Part shown: positions 9,181 through 17,773 of the stretch, one piece after another
How positions within the stretch are numbered: the first letter of the stretch is position 1
How the letters are laid out: each line of letters opens with the position of its first letter
NCBI GenBank assembly: GCA_024742485.1
Contig: JANSYK010000001.1
Span: 2,418,001-2,482,000, forward strand
DNA length: 64,000 nucleotides
Origin: Alphaproteobacteria bacterium
GTDB lineage: Bacteria > Pseudomonadota > Alphaproteobacteria > Rhizobiales > Rhizobiaceae
Reading direction: 5' to 3'
Position numbers and translations under genes: made by a program
Notes under the pieces: model-generated
Seen by the model: only the letters and a program-made list of their open reading frames with translations
Told to the model about the DNA's origin: nothing
Database searches by the model: none

Positions 9181-9857
9181 AGATCTGCTACGTGGTTCCA
9201 GGCATCGGTCTGGCGGAGGAGGAGCGAGCCCGGCGAGAGGCCCGGCTGAACGAAATCGCCGCACCCGATACAACGGTTGCCGTGGAACAGGTCGAGGACG
9301 GACCACGCTCCATCGAAAACGCGGTCGATGAATACAAGGCCATGCCCGAAGTGCTGAAATTCATTTGCGGACGGCAGGCCGATTTCGACGGCTTCATCAT
9401 TGGTTGCGCCGGCGACAGTGGTCTCGAAGGCGCACGCGAACAATCGCAAAAACCCGTCATCGGTCCCGGTGAAAGTTCGATCCTGCTGGGCACCTGCGGT
9501 GACAAACTGTTTTCCATGGTGACGATCTCCGGCGAGCGGGCCCGGATCAAGCGGCGCATGGTCCGCGAGGCCGGGCTGGATGAGCGGCGGCTGGTGTCCA
9601 GCCACACGCTGGATATTCCCGTTCTGTCGCTCTATGCCGACAAGGACAAGACCCAGGCGCGCCTCGTCGCACTGATGCATGAGGCCCGGGCAAGGGGTGC
9701 GGAAACCATGCTGCTGGGCTGCATGTCCGTGGCCTTCATGGAAACCGAACGGCTGCGCGCCGTCAGCGACGAGGCGGGAATTTCCCTCGTCAACCCGATT
9801 GTCACGGCTGTCAAAATGGCCGAGGCACAAATCGCCATGCGGCAATTCGGGGGCTGA
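9177..9857 (+). CDS. Asp/Glu/hydantoin racemase family protein
   Basis: 226 residues; its ATG overlaps the preceding stop by 4 bases. The family has two active-site Cys residues, one in each half; here they fit IGCAGDSGLEGARE and LLGCMSVAFM. The first half also carries the QKPVIGPGESS segment typical of hydantoin racemases. It probably epimerises an alpha-carbon of an amino acid derivative without a cofactor. Coupled to the enolase-type enzyme, it suggests that D-configured products from imported peptides are converted. The exact substrate cannot be read from sequence. Confidence 0.86.
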   Translation: MKICYVVPGIGLAEEERARREARLNEIAAPDTTVAVEQVEDGPRSIENAVDEYKAMPEVLKFICGRQADFDGFIIGCAGDSGLEGAREQSQKPVIGPGESSILLGTCGDKLFSMVTISGERARIKRRMVREAGLDERRLVSSHTLDIPVLSLYADKDKTQARLVALMHEARARGAETMLLGCMSVAFMETERLRAVSDEAGISLVNPIVTAVKMAEAQIAMRQFGG

Positions 9858-9880
9858 ACGATGTATCGGAGTCCGGCAGC

Positions 9881-10756
9881 GTGAGCATCACCGACAAGAC
9901 CAGCAGCAGTGGCACCTGGCGCGACAGCATCGGCCATACATTTTACCTTTTCCGGCGCCGGCCAACCGCCTTTGCCGGATTGGGCTTCATCCTCTTTCTC
10001 ATTCTCGTCGCTGTCCTGGCACCGCTCATCGCACCCTATTCACCCGAGGAATTCACCAATGAGGTCCTCAAGGGTCCAAGCTGGGCGCATCCCTTCGGTG
10101 TCGATCATCTCGGCCGTGACCAGTTGAGCCGTGTGATCTATGGAACGCAGATTTCACTCTGGGTCGGGTTTCTCGCGGTCGGCCTGTCTTTAACGGCCGG
10201 AACCGCCATCGGTGTGATCTCCGGCTACTTTGGCGGCTGGATCGACAACATCATCATGCGGGCCATGGATATCATGATGTCGCTGCCCTACGTGCTGCTC
10301 GCCATCCTGATCGCCGCCGCGCTGGGGCCATCCCTGGAAAATGGAATCCTGGCCATCGGCATCGTTCGGGTGCCGCGCTTTGCGCGGCTGGCGCGCGGCT
10401 CGACCCTGTCGGTCAAGGAATTGCTCTATGTGGAAGCCTCCCGAGCCGTGGGCAGCCCGCACTGGCGGATCATCGTCAAGGACATCCTGCCCAATATTGC
10501 CGGCCCGATTGTGGTCTATGCAACACTCAGCCTGGGCGATTCCATTCTGGCGGCCGCGGTATTGAGTTTTCTGGGCCTTGGTGCCCAGCCGCCAACACCC
10601 GAATGGGGTGCCATGCTCAACGAGGCACAGCAATACATCATCAATGCCCCCTTCATGTCGATCTTCCCGGGGCTTGCGATCTTCCTGACCGTGTTGGCTT
10701 TCAACCTTTTCGGCGACGGTCTGCGCGATATTCTGGACCCGAAATCACGGCGCTGA
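9881..10756 (+). CDS. Peptide ABC transporter permease (DppC family)
   Basis: 291 residues from a GTG at 9881 with GGAG 8-12 bases upstream. The N-terminal cytoplasmic tail and first helix (GLGFILFLILVAVLAPLIAPY) lead into HPFGVDHLGRDQLSRVIYG, a DppC hallmark. The C-terminal half has the ATPase-contact stretch YVEASRAVGSPHWRI and ends FGDGLRDILDPKSRR. It is the partner of the DppB-type permease on the opposite strand. Last gene of the rightward arm, 23 bases after the racemase homologue. Confidence 0.93.
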   Translation: MSITDKTSSSGTWRDSIGHTFYLFRRRPTAFAGLGFILFLILVAVLAPLIAPYSPEEFTNEVLKGPSWAHPFGVDHLGRDQLSRVIYGTQISLWVGFLAVGLSLTAGTAIGVISGYFGGWIDNIIMRAMDIMMSLPYVLLAILIAAALGPSLENGILAIGIVRVPRFARLARGSTLSVKELLYVEASRAVGSPHWRIIVKDILPNIAGPIVVYATLSLGDSILAAAVLSFLGLGAQPPTPEWGAMLNEAQQYIINAPFMSIFPGLAIFLTVLAFNLFGDGLRDILDPKSRR

Positions 10757-10829
10757 GAAAACCGGCAATTGCCGGAAGCGGCTGACCTGCCGATAAGACT
10801 TGAATGCGCTGGAAACTCCCAGGCGGCAC

Positions 10830-10861
10830 CCTTTTCACTTCCATGATTGGCCGTGAAAAGG
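10830..10861. terminator. Hairpin between convergent genes
   Basis: CCTTTTCAC (10830-10838) pairs perfectly with GTGAAAAGG (10853-10861) across a 14-base loop. It lies between the importer permease gene and the oppositely facing oxidoreductase gene, so it could end transcription from both sides. A second perfect palindrome, CCGGCAATTGCCGG, is at 10761-10774 just after the permease stop. Neither has a long T-run. Confidence 0.5.
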
Positions 10862-10862
10862 T

Positions 10863-11849
10863 TCAGAACTCAAGCAGAACCTTGCCCATGGAGCCGCGTG
10901 ACGAAATCAAATCATGGGCCGCGCCGACATCGGACAGCGCGAATGTGCCGGCGATCGTCACGATCAGACCGTCGCGCACCATGTCGAACACCGCCGAGGC
11001 ACGGCGTTCCAGCGCCGCCCGTGTCAGCACGTAATGTTTGAGATTGGTGCGCCGGATTGCCAGCGAGCCAAGCGCATTGAGCCGCTGCAGGTCAAACGGT
11101 GGAATAGGTCCGCTCGACGCGCCGAATAGGACCAGCGTGCCAAGCGGCCGCATCAGGCGCAGATTTTGCTCGAAGGTCGACGCGCTGACATTGTCGAGCA
11201 CCGCGTGCAGCCCCTCAAAACCGGCAATTGCCCGGCAGCCGGCCTCGAAATCCTGTTCGCTGTAATTGATCAAGTGATCGGCGCCGAGGCGGCGCGCATG
11301 GTCAAGCTTCTGCGTCGTCGAAGCAGTGGCAATGACCGTCGCACCCCGCCGCTTGGCCATTTGCGTCACCAATCCCCCGGTACCGCCCGCCGCCGCGTGA
11401 ACGAGAACCCAGTCACCAGCCTCAACGCAATAGGCATCGTGGGTCACATAATGCGCCGTCATGCCATGGGTCAGAACAGCGGCCGCTGTCTTCAACTCAA
11501 CATCGTCCGGAACCCGCACCAGGCTGTCCGCCGGCACCACAGCCTTGTCACAATAGGCGCCGAAGACACCGCGATAGGCAACCCTGTCACCAGCTTTGAA
11601 GCTCTCGACCCCCGTACCCACGGCCTCGATTTCGCCGGAGGCTTCATTCCCTGGAACATAGGGCAATTGCGTTTCATATTGCGTGCCGCTGCCGCGGGTC
11701 TTGCCCTGACGCTGCGAGATATCGGCAAAATTCACACCGGCATAGGCCTGCCGCACCAGAACCTCGCCGGCCCCCGGGCTCGGATCCGGCCCGTCATGCA
11801 GGACCATGTTCTCCGGCCCGCCGAAGTCACGCACTAAAATGGATTTCAT
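10863..11849 (-). CDS. NAD(P)H:quinone oxidoreductase, zinc-independent MDR family
   Basis: 328 residues, the usual length for quinone oxidoreductases of the medium-chain dehydrogenase superfamily. N-terminal GroES-like domain (residues 1-120, YAGVNFADISQRQG, PYVPGNEASGEIEAVG) and Rossmann domain with HAAAGGTGGLVTQMA for NADPH. The structural-zinc Cys cluster is absent, as in QOR/zeta-crystallin. It probably reduces quinones or small enones in the cytosol. TTTGCAGG occurs twice upstream (11871-11900 region), a possible operator. It stands alone, facing the importer operon. Confidence 0.9.
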   Translation of the reverse strand: MKSILVRDFGGPENMVLHDGPDPSPGAGEVLVRQAYAGVNFADISQRQGKTRGSGTQYETQLPYVPGNEASGEIEAVGTGVESFKAGDRVAYRGVFGAYCDKAVVPADSLVRVPDDVELKTAAAVLTHGMTAHYVTHDAYCVEAGDWVLVHAAAGGTGGLVTQMAKRRGATVIATASTTQKLDHARRLGADHLINYSEQDFEAGCRAIAGFEGLHAVLDNVSASTFEQNLRLMRPLGTLVLFGASSGPIPPFDLQRLNALGSLAIRRTNLKHYVLTRAALERRASAVFDMVRDGLIVTIAGTFALSDVGAAHDLISSRGSMGKVLLEF

Positions 11850-11949
11850 GATGCCAAGCCTCCCGCTTTGCAGGAAAGCTTAGCGTTTTGCAGGCAAGTG
11901 AGTCCATTCATTCACCCGGTCGGATGTTGCAACTCGCATCAACATCAAT

Positions 11950-12005
11950 ATGTAAAGTGTCCTTTACATTTCGCACACGCATGGTATGTAAAGGATGCTT
12001 TCCAT
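11950..12005 (+). promoter_or_regulatory. Two tandem palindromic operators upstream of the membrane protein/XRE pair
   Basis: Site 1 is ATGTAAAG-TGTC-CTTTACAT at 11950-11969, a perfect 8-base inverted repeat with a 4-base centre. Site 2 is ATGTAAAG-GATG-CTTTCCAT at 11986-12005, the same with one mismatch. The sites are 36 bases apart (start to start), and site 2 ends 16 bases before the gene start. The obvious candidate binder is the small XRE protein at 12420-12626, acting as an autorepressor. Confidence 0.65.
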
Positions 12006-12021
12006 ATCAGGAGAACACAAC

Positions 12022-12420
12022 ATGACACCGGAGCAAGCCACCTGCCGCTATTTCAAAGCCTTTGTTCCAGCGATCTGCGTCTATGCAGTGGGAACAGTGG
12101 GCATCACTTGGCTCGGAAGCAGATCCTTGGTCCCATCTGCCGTCCTGTACATGCTGGCTCTTGTTCCGGTAGTTGCAATCTTCCTTGCGTTCTGGGCGCA
12201 TTGGCGATTTGCGACCGAAGTCGACGAGTTTTTGCGTTTGATTCAGATAAAGGGCACGCTCTTTGGCATCGCCTGCGTCATGATTGTTGCATCCGGATGG
12301 GGTACGTTGGAAACGCTCGCTGATGCACCGAATTTGCCTGTTTTCTGGCTTCTGCCAATCTTCTGGGTGGCACAATCCGCAGCCACAGCCATCATCTCGA
12401 AACGCGAAGGCGTGTTTTGA
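12022..12420 (+). CDS. Small four-helix membrane protein of unknown function
   Basis: 132 residues from ATG 12022 with AGGAG about 9 bases before it; an in-frame ATG at 11995 lies inside the second operator and is unlikely. Four hydrophobic segments are visible (near residues 12-32, 38-60, 78-95 and 104-124) with no other motif. The stop overlaps the next gene's ATG (TGATG), so it is translationally tied to an XRE regulator, an arrangement common for small DUF membrane proteins paired with YozG-like regulators. No function can be assigned. Confidence 0.78.
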   Translation: MTPEQATCRYFKAFVPAICVYAVGTVGITWLGSRSLVPSAVLYMLALVPVVAIFLAFWAHWRFATEVDEFLRLIQIKGTLFGIACVMIVASGWGTLETLADAPNLPVFWLLPIFWVAQSAATAIISKREGVF

Positions 12421-12626
12421 TGAAAAACCGCCTGAAGGCACTTCGGGCGGAACGAGGTTGGTCTCAATCCGTCCTTGGGGACCATCTGGACGTATCGCGG
12501 CAGACGATCAATGCCATCGAAGCCGGGCGATATGATCCATCACTGCCCCTGGCGTTCAAAATCGCTCGGCTGTTCGGCCGGGTTATTGAAGAGATTTTTG
12601 AGGACGATGTTTGCGCTGATGATTGA
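12420..12626 (+). CDS. Small XRE-family transcriptional regulator
   Basis: 68 residues, nearly all a Cro/C1-type helix-turn-helix: LKALRAERGWSQSVLGDHL, then DVSRQTINAIEAGRYDPSLPLAFKIA and an acidic tail (EEIFEDD). This is the YozG-like class of stand-alone regulators. It overlaps the membrane protein gene by one base. It probably represses its own promoter through the two palindromes at 11950-12005. A TTG three bases upstream could also start translation but ATG is preferred. Confidence 0.88.
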   Translation: MKNRLKALRAERGWSQSVLGDHLDVSRQTINAIEAGRYDPSLPLAFKIARLFGRVIEEIFEDDVCADD

Positions 12627-12757
12627 GCGCCGGTAGAACGGTGGCACAGGTTGCACAGTCGTTCATCTCTGACTTCCTCAACCCCACACCCGCAGTCTAA
12701 ACCTTGAAGAATGCTTCATGGCGGGTACATGCGGAGGATACAATATCCGTCCCGGTC

Positions 12758-13354
12758 TTACCCATTGGCCTTGTGCGCCCACGCAATCGCGTCTTCCAAT
12801 CGGTCATCGCCCCAAAACAGCTCGTCTCCGACTTTGAAGCTCGGCGCGCCGAAAACGCCGTTCTTCAGCGCCTGGGCGGTCTGTGCGCGCAACTTGGCCT
12901 TGACCTGCTCATCCCGAGCTCGTTCGATCCATGCCTCGGGATCGGCTCCGGATTGCTTCAGGGCTTCTGAAAGAACATTTTCCTGCGAGATATCATCGCC
13001 ACGGGAAAATTGTGCGGCAAAGACCGCACGGGCGAACGTCCCGCACCAGGGCTCATCCGCAGCAGCAATCATGATGCGCGCAGCCGGAAGACTGTTCATT
13101 GGAAAGATCGTTGGTCGTACAAAGGGCAAGCCGTAATGCTGCGAGCGCCGCTCGAGGTCACGCCACATATGGGCGCCCTTCACCGGATCCAGCACAAACG
13201 GTGAATTGCTGATTCCCTTCTCGCGAAAAATCGGGCCAAGGAGGAAGGGTTTCCATGAAAAATCGAGGTTTTCGGAACTAAGGAGCGCCTCGGCGCGCGA
13301 GACGGTTAAATAGGAGTAGGTGCTGGCGAATTCGAACCAGATTTCCAGCGTCAT
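12758..13354 (-). CDS. 2-hydroxychromene-2-carboxylate isomerase / kappa-GST family (DsbA-like fold)
   Basis: 198 residues from ATG 13354; a TTG eight codons upstream is the longer alternative. Starts with LEIWFEFASTYSYL, where the Ser replaces the redox Cys of DsbA, as in HCCA isomerases. Further family marks are WKPFLLGPIF, PTIFPMNSLPAAR and GVFGAPSFKVGDELFWGDDRL. The family uses glutathione to isomerise aromatic-breakdown intermediates. It follows the LysR gene by 13 bases on the same strand and is probably cotranscribed; the substrate is unknown. Confidence 0.9.
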   Translation of the reverse strand: MTLEIWFEFASTYSYLTVSRAEALLSSENLDFSWKPFLLGPIFREKGISNSPFVLDPVKGAHMWRDLERRSQHYGLPFVRPTIFPMNSLPAARIMIAAADEPWCGTFARAVFAAQFSRGDDISQENVLSEALKQSGADPEAWIERARDEQVKAKLRAQTAQALKNGVFGAPSFKVGDELFWGDDRLEDAIAWAHKANG

Positions 13355-13367
13355 TATTGAATTTGTT

Positions 13368-14249
13368 TCATTTGCCAAGGCCGTCGACCCTGATCATTTT
13401 CGTCGTTGTGCTGAACAGTGTATCCATCATGTCTCGTGTGGCGGTCGATCCGGCCTTCGATCCCAAAAGCCTCAATTCAACCGATGGCAGCGCGGGCAAT
13501 TCCGGCCAATGGTCAACGCTGACGATATCACTCGGCACATTGTGTTCGATCCTCACTCCGACCCCGAAGTTGGAGCGAAGCGCTGCCCAGATCGCCTGAA
13601 GGCTGGGGCTGGTCAGCACTTCGCGCCACCGTCGACCTGCAAGATCAAGCGAAGAAAGGGTCAATTGCCTGAAGAGGCAAGGATAATTGAACATCGCCAG
13701 CGGCATCGGCAGGTTTGAATCCGGTTTTTGATACCGGGCATGCGCGAGCCATCGCAGAGGCAATTCGCAAATCAGCTCGCCCTTGTTCTTCGAGTTCCTT
13801 GGAAAAAAGGCGATTGCCCCGTCAAGACGACCGGCCTCTATCTCTTCGTGAAGTGTGTGATTGTTGCCGGCCCGCACCGCAACGTGAATATCCGGGTGCC
13901 GATTTGAGAACGCATTGAGGGTCGCGGGCATCACGTCGTCGTAGAAATCCTGAGGCAGGCCAAGCCGCACTGTTTCGGGCGCGACAACCGCCCCGACCGC
14001 CCGCGCCGCTTCATCGTTCAACGCGATGATCTGACGAGCGTAGCGGACGAAAGCTTCACCGGCTTCGGTGGGCACCAGGCCTCTGCCCTTTCGAACAAAG
14101 AGTTGCAGGCCGGCCTGCTGTTCCAGCTTCTTGAGCTGCATGCTGATCGCCGATTGCGACCGGCCGAGTGCAAGAGCCGCGCGCGCGAAACTACCGTGCT
14201 CGGTCCCGGCCACAACTGCCCGAAGGGCGCCGATATCATAGTCTGTCAT
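13368..14249 (-). CDS. LysR-family transcriptional regulator
   Basis: 293 residues. N-terminal winged helix (residues 1-60: ALRAVVAGTEHGSFARAALALGRSQSAIS and KLEQQAGLQLFVR) and a periplasmic-binding-like effector domain (VRLGLPQDFYDDVMPATLN). Divergent to the monooxygenase-like gene at 14380 across 130 bases, the usual LysR geometry, and upstream of an HCCA isomerase gene on its own strand. An AT-rich stretch near 14280-14300 (ATTCGTTATTCTTAATTAT) is the likely binding and promoter region. Confidence 0.92.
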   Translation of the reverse strand: MTDYDIGALRAVVAGTEHGSFARAALALGRSQSAISMQLKKLEQQAGLQLFVRKGRGLVPTEAGEAFVRYARQIIALNDEAARAVGAVVAPETVRLGLPQDFYDDVMPATLNAFSNRHPDIHVAVRAGNNHTLHEEIEAGRLDGAIAFFPRNSKNKGELICELPLRWLAHARYQKPDSNLPMPLAMFNYPCLFRQLTLSSLDLAGRRWREVLTSPSLQAIWAALRSNFGVGVRIEHNVPSDIVSVDHWPELPALPSVELRLLGSKAGSTATRDMMDTLFSTTTKMIRVDGLGK

Positions 14250-14379
14250 TATACCCGTTTTCTTGAACTGGGACTTTTGTAATATTCGTTATTCTTAATT
14301 ATCGCATGGTGGTATCGTCTCAATCAAGCCATCACTTTGCGCGGTGTGCTGAGGTCAAACAGGTTCACAGGAGACGCAA

Positions 14380-14757
14380 TTGGAAAATCCACCTGAATCG
14401 AACACAATCATGCGGCTCTTTCACGTCAGGGCAAAACAGGGTGCTGCTGAAAACCTGATGAAGAAATTTGCGACGATTTCGGTCGATGTTGTTCGGGACG
14501 AACCCGGGAATGAAGGTTATTTCTTCGGCCGTGGCGTCGCCTTCGACGAGAACACCGTTGTTTTTGCTTCCTTCTGGAAGGATCTGGCGTCTGTCAGAGA
14601 GCGTTTTGGGGAGAACTGGCAGTCCTCATTCCTGCCGGAAGGCTATGAGGACCTGATCGAAACCTGTTGGATTCAACACATTGATGTTGGCGCTGGTTGG
14701 CATGTCAGGTTTGGTGGATGCGATGATCGGGACCCGACCTCAAAGCGAGAGAATTGA
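14380..14757 (+). CDS. ABM-type (antibiotic biosynthesis monooxygenase) small protein
   Basis: 125 residues from TTG 14380, chosen because AGGAGAC lies 5-10 bases upstream; the first ATG is at 14410. The core MRLFHVRAKQGAAENLMKKFA followed by NEGYFFGRGV and VVFASFWKDLASVRERFG resembles dimeric alpha/beta-barrel monooxygenases. It is a likely target of the divergent LysR regulator. Its last 18 bases overlap the end of the LysE-type gene on the other strand. The reaction is unknown. Confidence 0.72.
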   Translation: MENPPESNTIMRLFHVRAKQGAAENLMKKFATISVDVVRDEPGNEGYFFGRGVAFDENTVVFASFWKDLASVRERFGENWQSSFLPEGYEDLIETCWIQHIDVGAGWHVRFGGCDDRDPTSKREN

Positions 14758-15339
14758 AAACCCGACAGACACGACCAGCATCACGGCAAAGACGATGTTG
14801 ACGACGCGGCCAAGCCTTGGATGTGTCAGAAACTGCGAGAATAGAGAACCGAAGGCCAGCCAGGCAATGGCGGTAATGACAATAACAGCCGACAGTGCCG
14901 CGAGTTTGGCAAGTGTATCAGCGACAATGTCATTATCGACGAGGCGTTGCCCCACATAGACTGCGCCGATGACCGCAAACGCTTTTGGATTTGCCAGAGC
15001 CAGCACCAAACCTGTGAACAATGTCGGCACCTTCGCGACGGGTCCGCCACAGCCTGCGATCGGCGCGGAAGCGATCCGCCATGCAAGATAAAGAATATAG
15101 CCCATTGCCAAAAGGGTAAGAACGCGCGTCAAGACCGGTTGGGACAGGATGATGGCCGTGGCTCCACTGGCGACCAGCACAAGCACACCGACTGTACCGA
15201 GGATAATCCCCGTCAGAAACGGCACGCCGCGATGAAACCCGTAAGCCGTTCCCACGCCCGCCAGGCCAAGGGTTGCCGGCCCGGGGCTGCCCATCAAGGG
15301 GAAAGCCGTCAACCAGAGGAGTAGGAGGTCGTTTGCCAT
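14740..15339 (-). CDS. LysE-family amino acid exporter
   Basis: 199 residues from ATG 15339 (GGAG 5 bases upstream; a second ATG sits directly before it). The N-terminus is the LysE/RhtB hallmark LLLLWLTAFPLMGSPGPATLG, followed by GFHRGVPFLTGIILG and five to six hydrophobic helices. It probably exports amino acids or related metabolites across the inner membrane. The longer frame upstream is not membrane-like. It converges on, and overlaps, the ABM-type gene. Confidence 0.9.
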   Translation of the reverse strand: MANDLLLLWLTAFPLMGSPGPATLGLAGVGTAYGFHRGVPFLTGIILGTVGVLVLVASGATAIILSQPVLTRVLTLLAMGYILYLAWRIASAPIAGCGGPVAKVPTLFTGLVLALANPKAFAVIGAVYVGQRLVDNDIVADTLAKLAALSAVIVITAIAWLAFGSLFSQFLTHPRLGRVVNIVFAVMLVVSVGFSILSL

Positions 15340-15458
15340 CATTCTCCAACATTTTGTCGTCAGAGCACAATGCAGATCAGCAAGCCTCCTGTATTGAACG
15401 AATGTGCAGTGCTGCAGCAACGCCTTAAACAACATGCCCATGTGCAGATGCAAACCGG

Positions 15459-17501
15459 TCAAGGCTCGTGCGTCGGCAATTCCAGAGCATCGCGGAGTGC
15501 GATCGCCAGTGTATTCATCGAATAGGGCTTGGACAGCAACTTGACAGTCTGCTTCAGACCAGTTTGCTGGTCACCGGCTTCAGAAGCATCGTAGCCGGAT
15601 GTCAGCAAGACTCCGGTGCCGGGTAGATTGTCGAATGCCCACTTTGCCAGATCGTAGCCAGAGAGGTCTCCAGGCATCCTGACGTCGCTGAAGATCAGTG
15701 ATACAGGCCCGCCGGTCTCCAGCAGATTGATTGCTCCGGCTGCTGTTGAGGCTTCAATCACCTGGTAACCCAATGCCATCAGGCGTTTGCGTGTAACACT
15801 CAGAACCGCCTTGTCATCTTCAACCAACAGAACCAATTCGCCCCGGCCCAGGGGAACGCCATTATCAGACGATTTAGACACACCCCCATTCGATTGCGAG
15901 GAGGCGCGGGGAAGATGGATTTTGACGGTTGTCCCCTCCCCCTCGATGCTCTCAATCGTGACGAAGCCTCCGGACTGCTTGGCAAATCCGAAAACGGAAC
16001 TGAGACCGAGCCCGCTCCCTTTGCCGGCTTCCTTGGTCGTGAAAAACGGCGTGACCGCATTTTTCAATATGTAGGGTGTCATGCCGGTTCCGGTGTCGGA
16101 AACACAAATCTGAACATATTCACCGGCCAGCGCCCCGGGGATGTACCTGACATCAGCAGCGTCGAATGATTGGTTGCGTGTGACAATACGCAGCCTCCCG
16201 CCCGACGGCATCGCATCACGCGCATTGACAGCAAGATTCAGGATGGCGCTATCCAACTCGCCGGCATCGGCGAATATCCACCAGGCATTGTGGGCCGGCG
16301 TCACCTCAAAGGTGATATTTTCGTCCAGTGTCCGCTCCAACAACTGTCTGGCATTCTCAATTCGTTTGTTGACGTCCAGCAGGGCCGGTTCCAGGGATCC
16401 CTTTCGTGCAAAGGAAAGCAGGCGATGGTTGAGGCTTGCGCCGGCTTCGACGGCCTCCAGCGCATCTTCGATCAGCTCTTTTACCTGATCGTCCGCTATC
16501 CGCATTGCCGCAAGTTCGAGGTTGCCTCCAATAACGGCCAACAGGTTGTTGAAGTCGTGAGCCACACCGCCAGCGAGTTGACCGATTGAATCGAGACGCT
16601 GTGCGTGCGTGAGCGCTTCCTGCGCCTTCTGATGCTCGTGCATTTCCCGCTCCAGTTGGCGGGTGCGCTCGGCGACACGCGCTTCCAGGTCCAGATTTGA
16701 TTGCGACAACCGTCTCTCGACAGTCTTGCGCTCGGTGATGTCATAGTTCACGCCGATCATGGAGGTTGGCTTTCCGCTTTCGTCGCGACGCAGTATGCCT
16801 CCGCGACCAACAAGCCAACGCACCTCTCCGCTTTTGTGCATCACGCGAAACTCTTGCCGAAATGGGAGGTCGCTTTCGACGGTTACAGCGATCGCTTCTG
16901 CGATTCGGTCATGATCATCGGGATGAATGGTCGCAATCGCTCTCTGGCCCAGCATTTCTCCCCCATTGCGAGGAACATCAAACAATTCGAACTGTCGGTC
17001 ATCCCAGTGCAATTGATCATCCGTCAGATCCCAGTCCCATGTCCCGATACCCGCTACTTCGCAGGCAAATCGCATACGCGTTTCACTGGCCTGCAGCGCA
17101 ATGACCGCTTCCTTGAAGGCCGTGATATCCCGTGCCTCCGGGACAAGTGAAACGACAGTCCCGTCATCTTCAAATACCGGCGTAAGTGAAAAATCGACAT
17201 TGACAACTTCGCCGTTCTTGCCGGAGAGCAGCGCTTCGAAACGAGTGGCTTCGCCAGAAGCGCCCCTTCGTATGGCCTGCCTGATGGCGTCTCTGGAATT
17301 CGAAATGTCACGCCACCAAGGTGTCTCCCAGAAAGGCTTGCCGACAACATCTGCGAGACTTGCGCCTACGAATTCAAGCGAACTGCGGTTGGCGTCGAGC
17401 AAGGTACCGTCAGGCGAAAGCAGGCCTATGAAGCTCTGAACGAGGTCATAGACGTTTCGGTGTTGGCTGGCACCACTTCCGACTTCCCGTGAAAGCGACA
17501 T
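15459..17501 (-). CDS. Hybrid sensor histidine kinase: PAS-PAS-HisKA-HATPase-REC
   Basis: About 680 residues from ATG 17501 (AAGGAAAAGG just upstream). Two PAS domains (about 20-130 and 145-260, ending DITERK), a coiled coil, then GGVAHDFNNLL with the phospho-His near residue 315. The ATPase has NLAVNARDAMP, SDTGTGM and GSGLGLSSVFGFAKQSGG. The C-terminal receiver has VEDD, acceptor Asp in FSDVRMPG and the KPY Lys. No membrane segment, so it senses a cytoplasmic signal. The FNN-type H-box places it with NtrB-like blue-light/PAS kinases. No cognate regulator is adjacent. Confidence 0.93.
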   Translation of the reverse strand: MSLSREVGSGASQHRNVYDLVQSFIGLLSPDGTLLDANRSSLEFVGASLADVVGKPFWETPWWRDISNSRDAIRQAIRRGASGEATRFEALLSGKNGEVVNVDFSLTPVFEDDGTVVSLVPEARDITAFKEAVIALQASETRMRFACEVAGIGTWDWDLTDDQLHWDDRQFELFDVPRNGGEMLGQRAIATIHPDDHDRIAEAIAVTVESDLPFRQEFRVMHKSGEVRWLVGRGGILRRDESGKPTSMIGVNYDITERKTVERRLSQSNLDLEARVAERTRQLEREMHEHQKAQEALTHAQRLDSIGQLAGGVAHDFNNLLAVIGGNLELAAMRIADDQVKELIEDALEAVEAGASLNHRLLSFARKGSLEPALLDVNKRIENARQLLERTLDENITFEVTPAHNAWWIFADAGELDSAILNLAVNARDAMPSGGRLRIVTRNQSFDAADVRYIPGALAGEYVQICVSDTGTGMTPYILKNAVTPFFTTKEAGKGSGLGLSSVFGFAKQSGGFVTIESIEGEGTTVKIHLPRASSQSNGGVSKSSDNGVPLGRGELVLLVEDDKAVLSVTRKRLMALGYQVIEASTAAGAINLLETGGPVSLIFSDVRMPGDLSGYDLAKWAFDNLPGTGVLLTSGYDASEAGDQQTGLKQTVKLLSKPYSMNTLAIALRDALELPTHEP

Positions 17502-17616
17502 CCTTTTCCTTTCGACCCGATCTGACAATACTCTACTCTGCGGTCGATGACACCAGCCCCTTCATCCGCATAAAGTGATCCGGCATTCGATTGATGCAGA
17601 TTTTCCGGTAAGGGCA

Positions 17617-17707
17617 ATTCAGGTTTTGACGGGATCGGCAAGACCTGAATGCATCGACAAAATCAAGGCCGACACCGTTATCCCGTTTCTGACAAAACGT
17701 GAAACGG
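17617..17707. repeat. Double-hairpin intergenic repeat, copy A
   Basis: 91 bases with two consecutive dyads: ATTCAGGTTTT (17617-17627) with AAGACCTGAAT (17640-17650), then an imperfect stem from 17675 (CCGTT) to GAAACGG ending 17707. It shares the signature CAGGTTTT...CGGCAA.ACCTGAA.GCATC and TTTCTGACAA with copies at 24301 and 51292. It lies in the 358-base gap between the divergent kinase and ene-reductase genes, which otherwise holds promoters and the operator at 17774. Size and architecture resemble the rhizobial RIME element; identity to it is not established. Confidence 0.85.
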
Positions 17708-17773
17708 TTGTCTGATGATTTCCGTACCGATCTGGCAGGATTGGTTCCGGCGCCTCAAGTTTTGAGATGACTT

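Noticed and set aside
10761-10774. CCGGCAATTGCCGG as a restriction-type or recombination site
   Set aside because: A single short palindrome next to a stop codon is better explained as part of the transcription end; no flanking mobile features.
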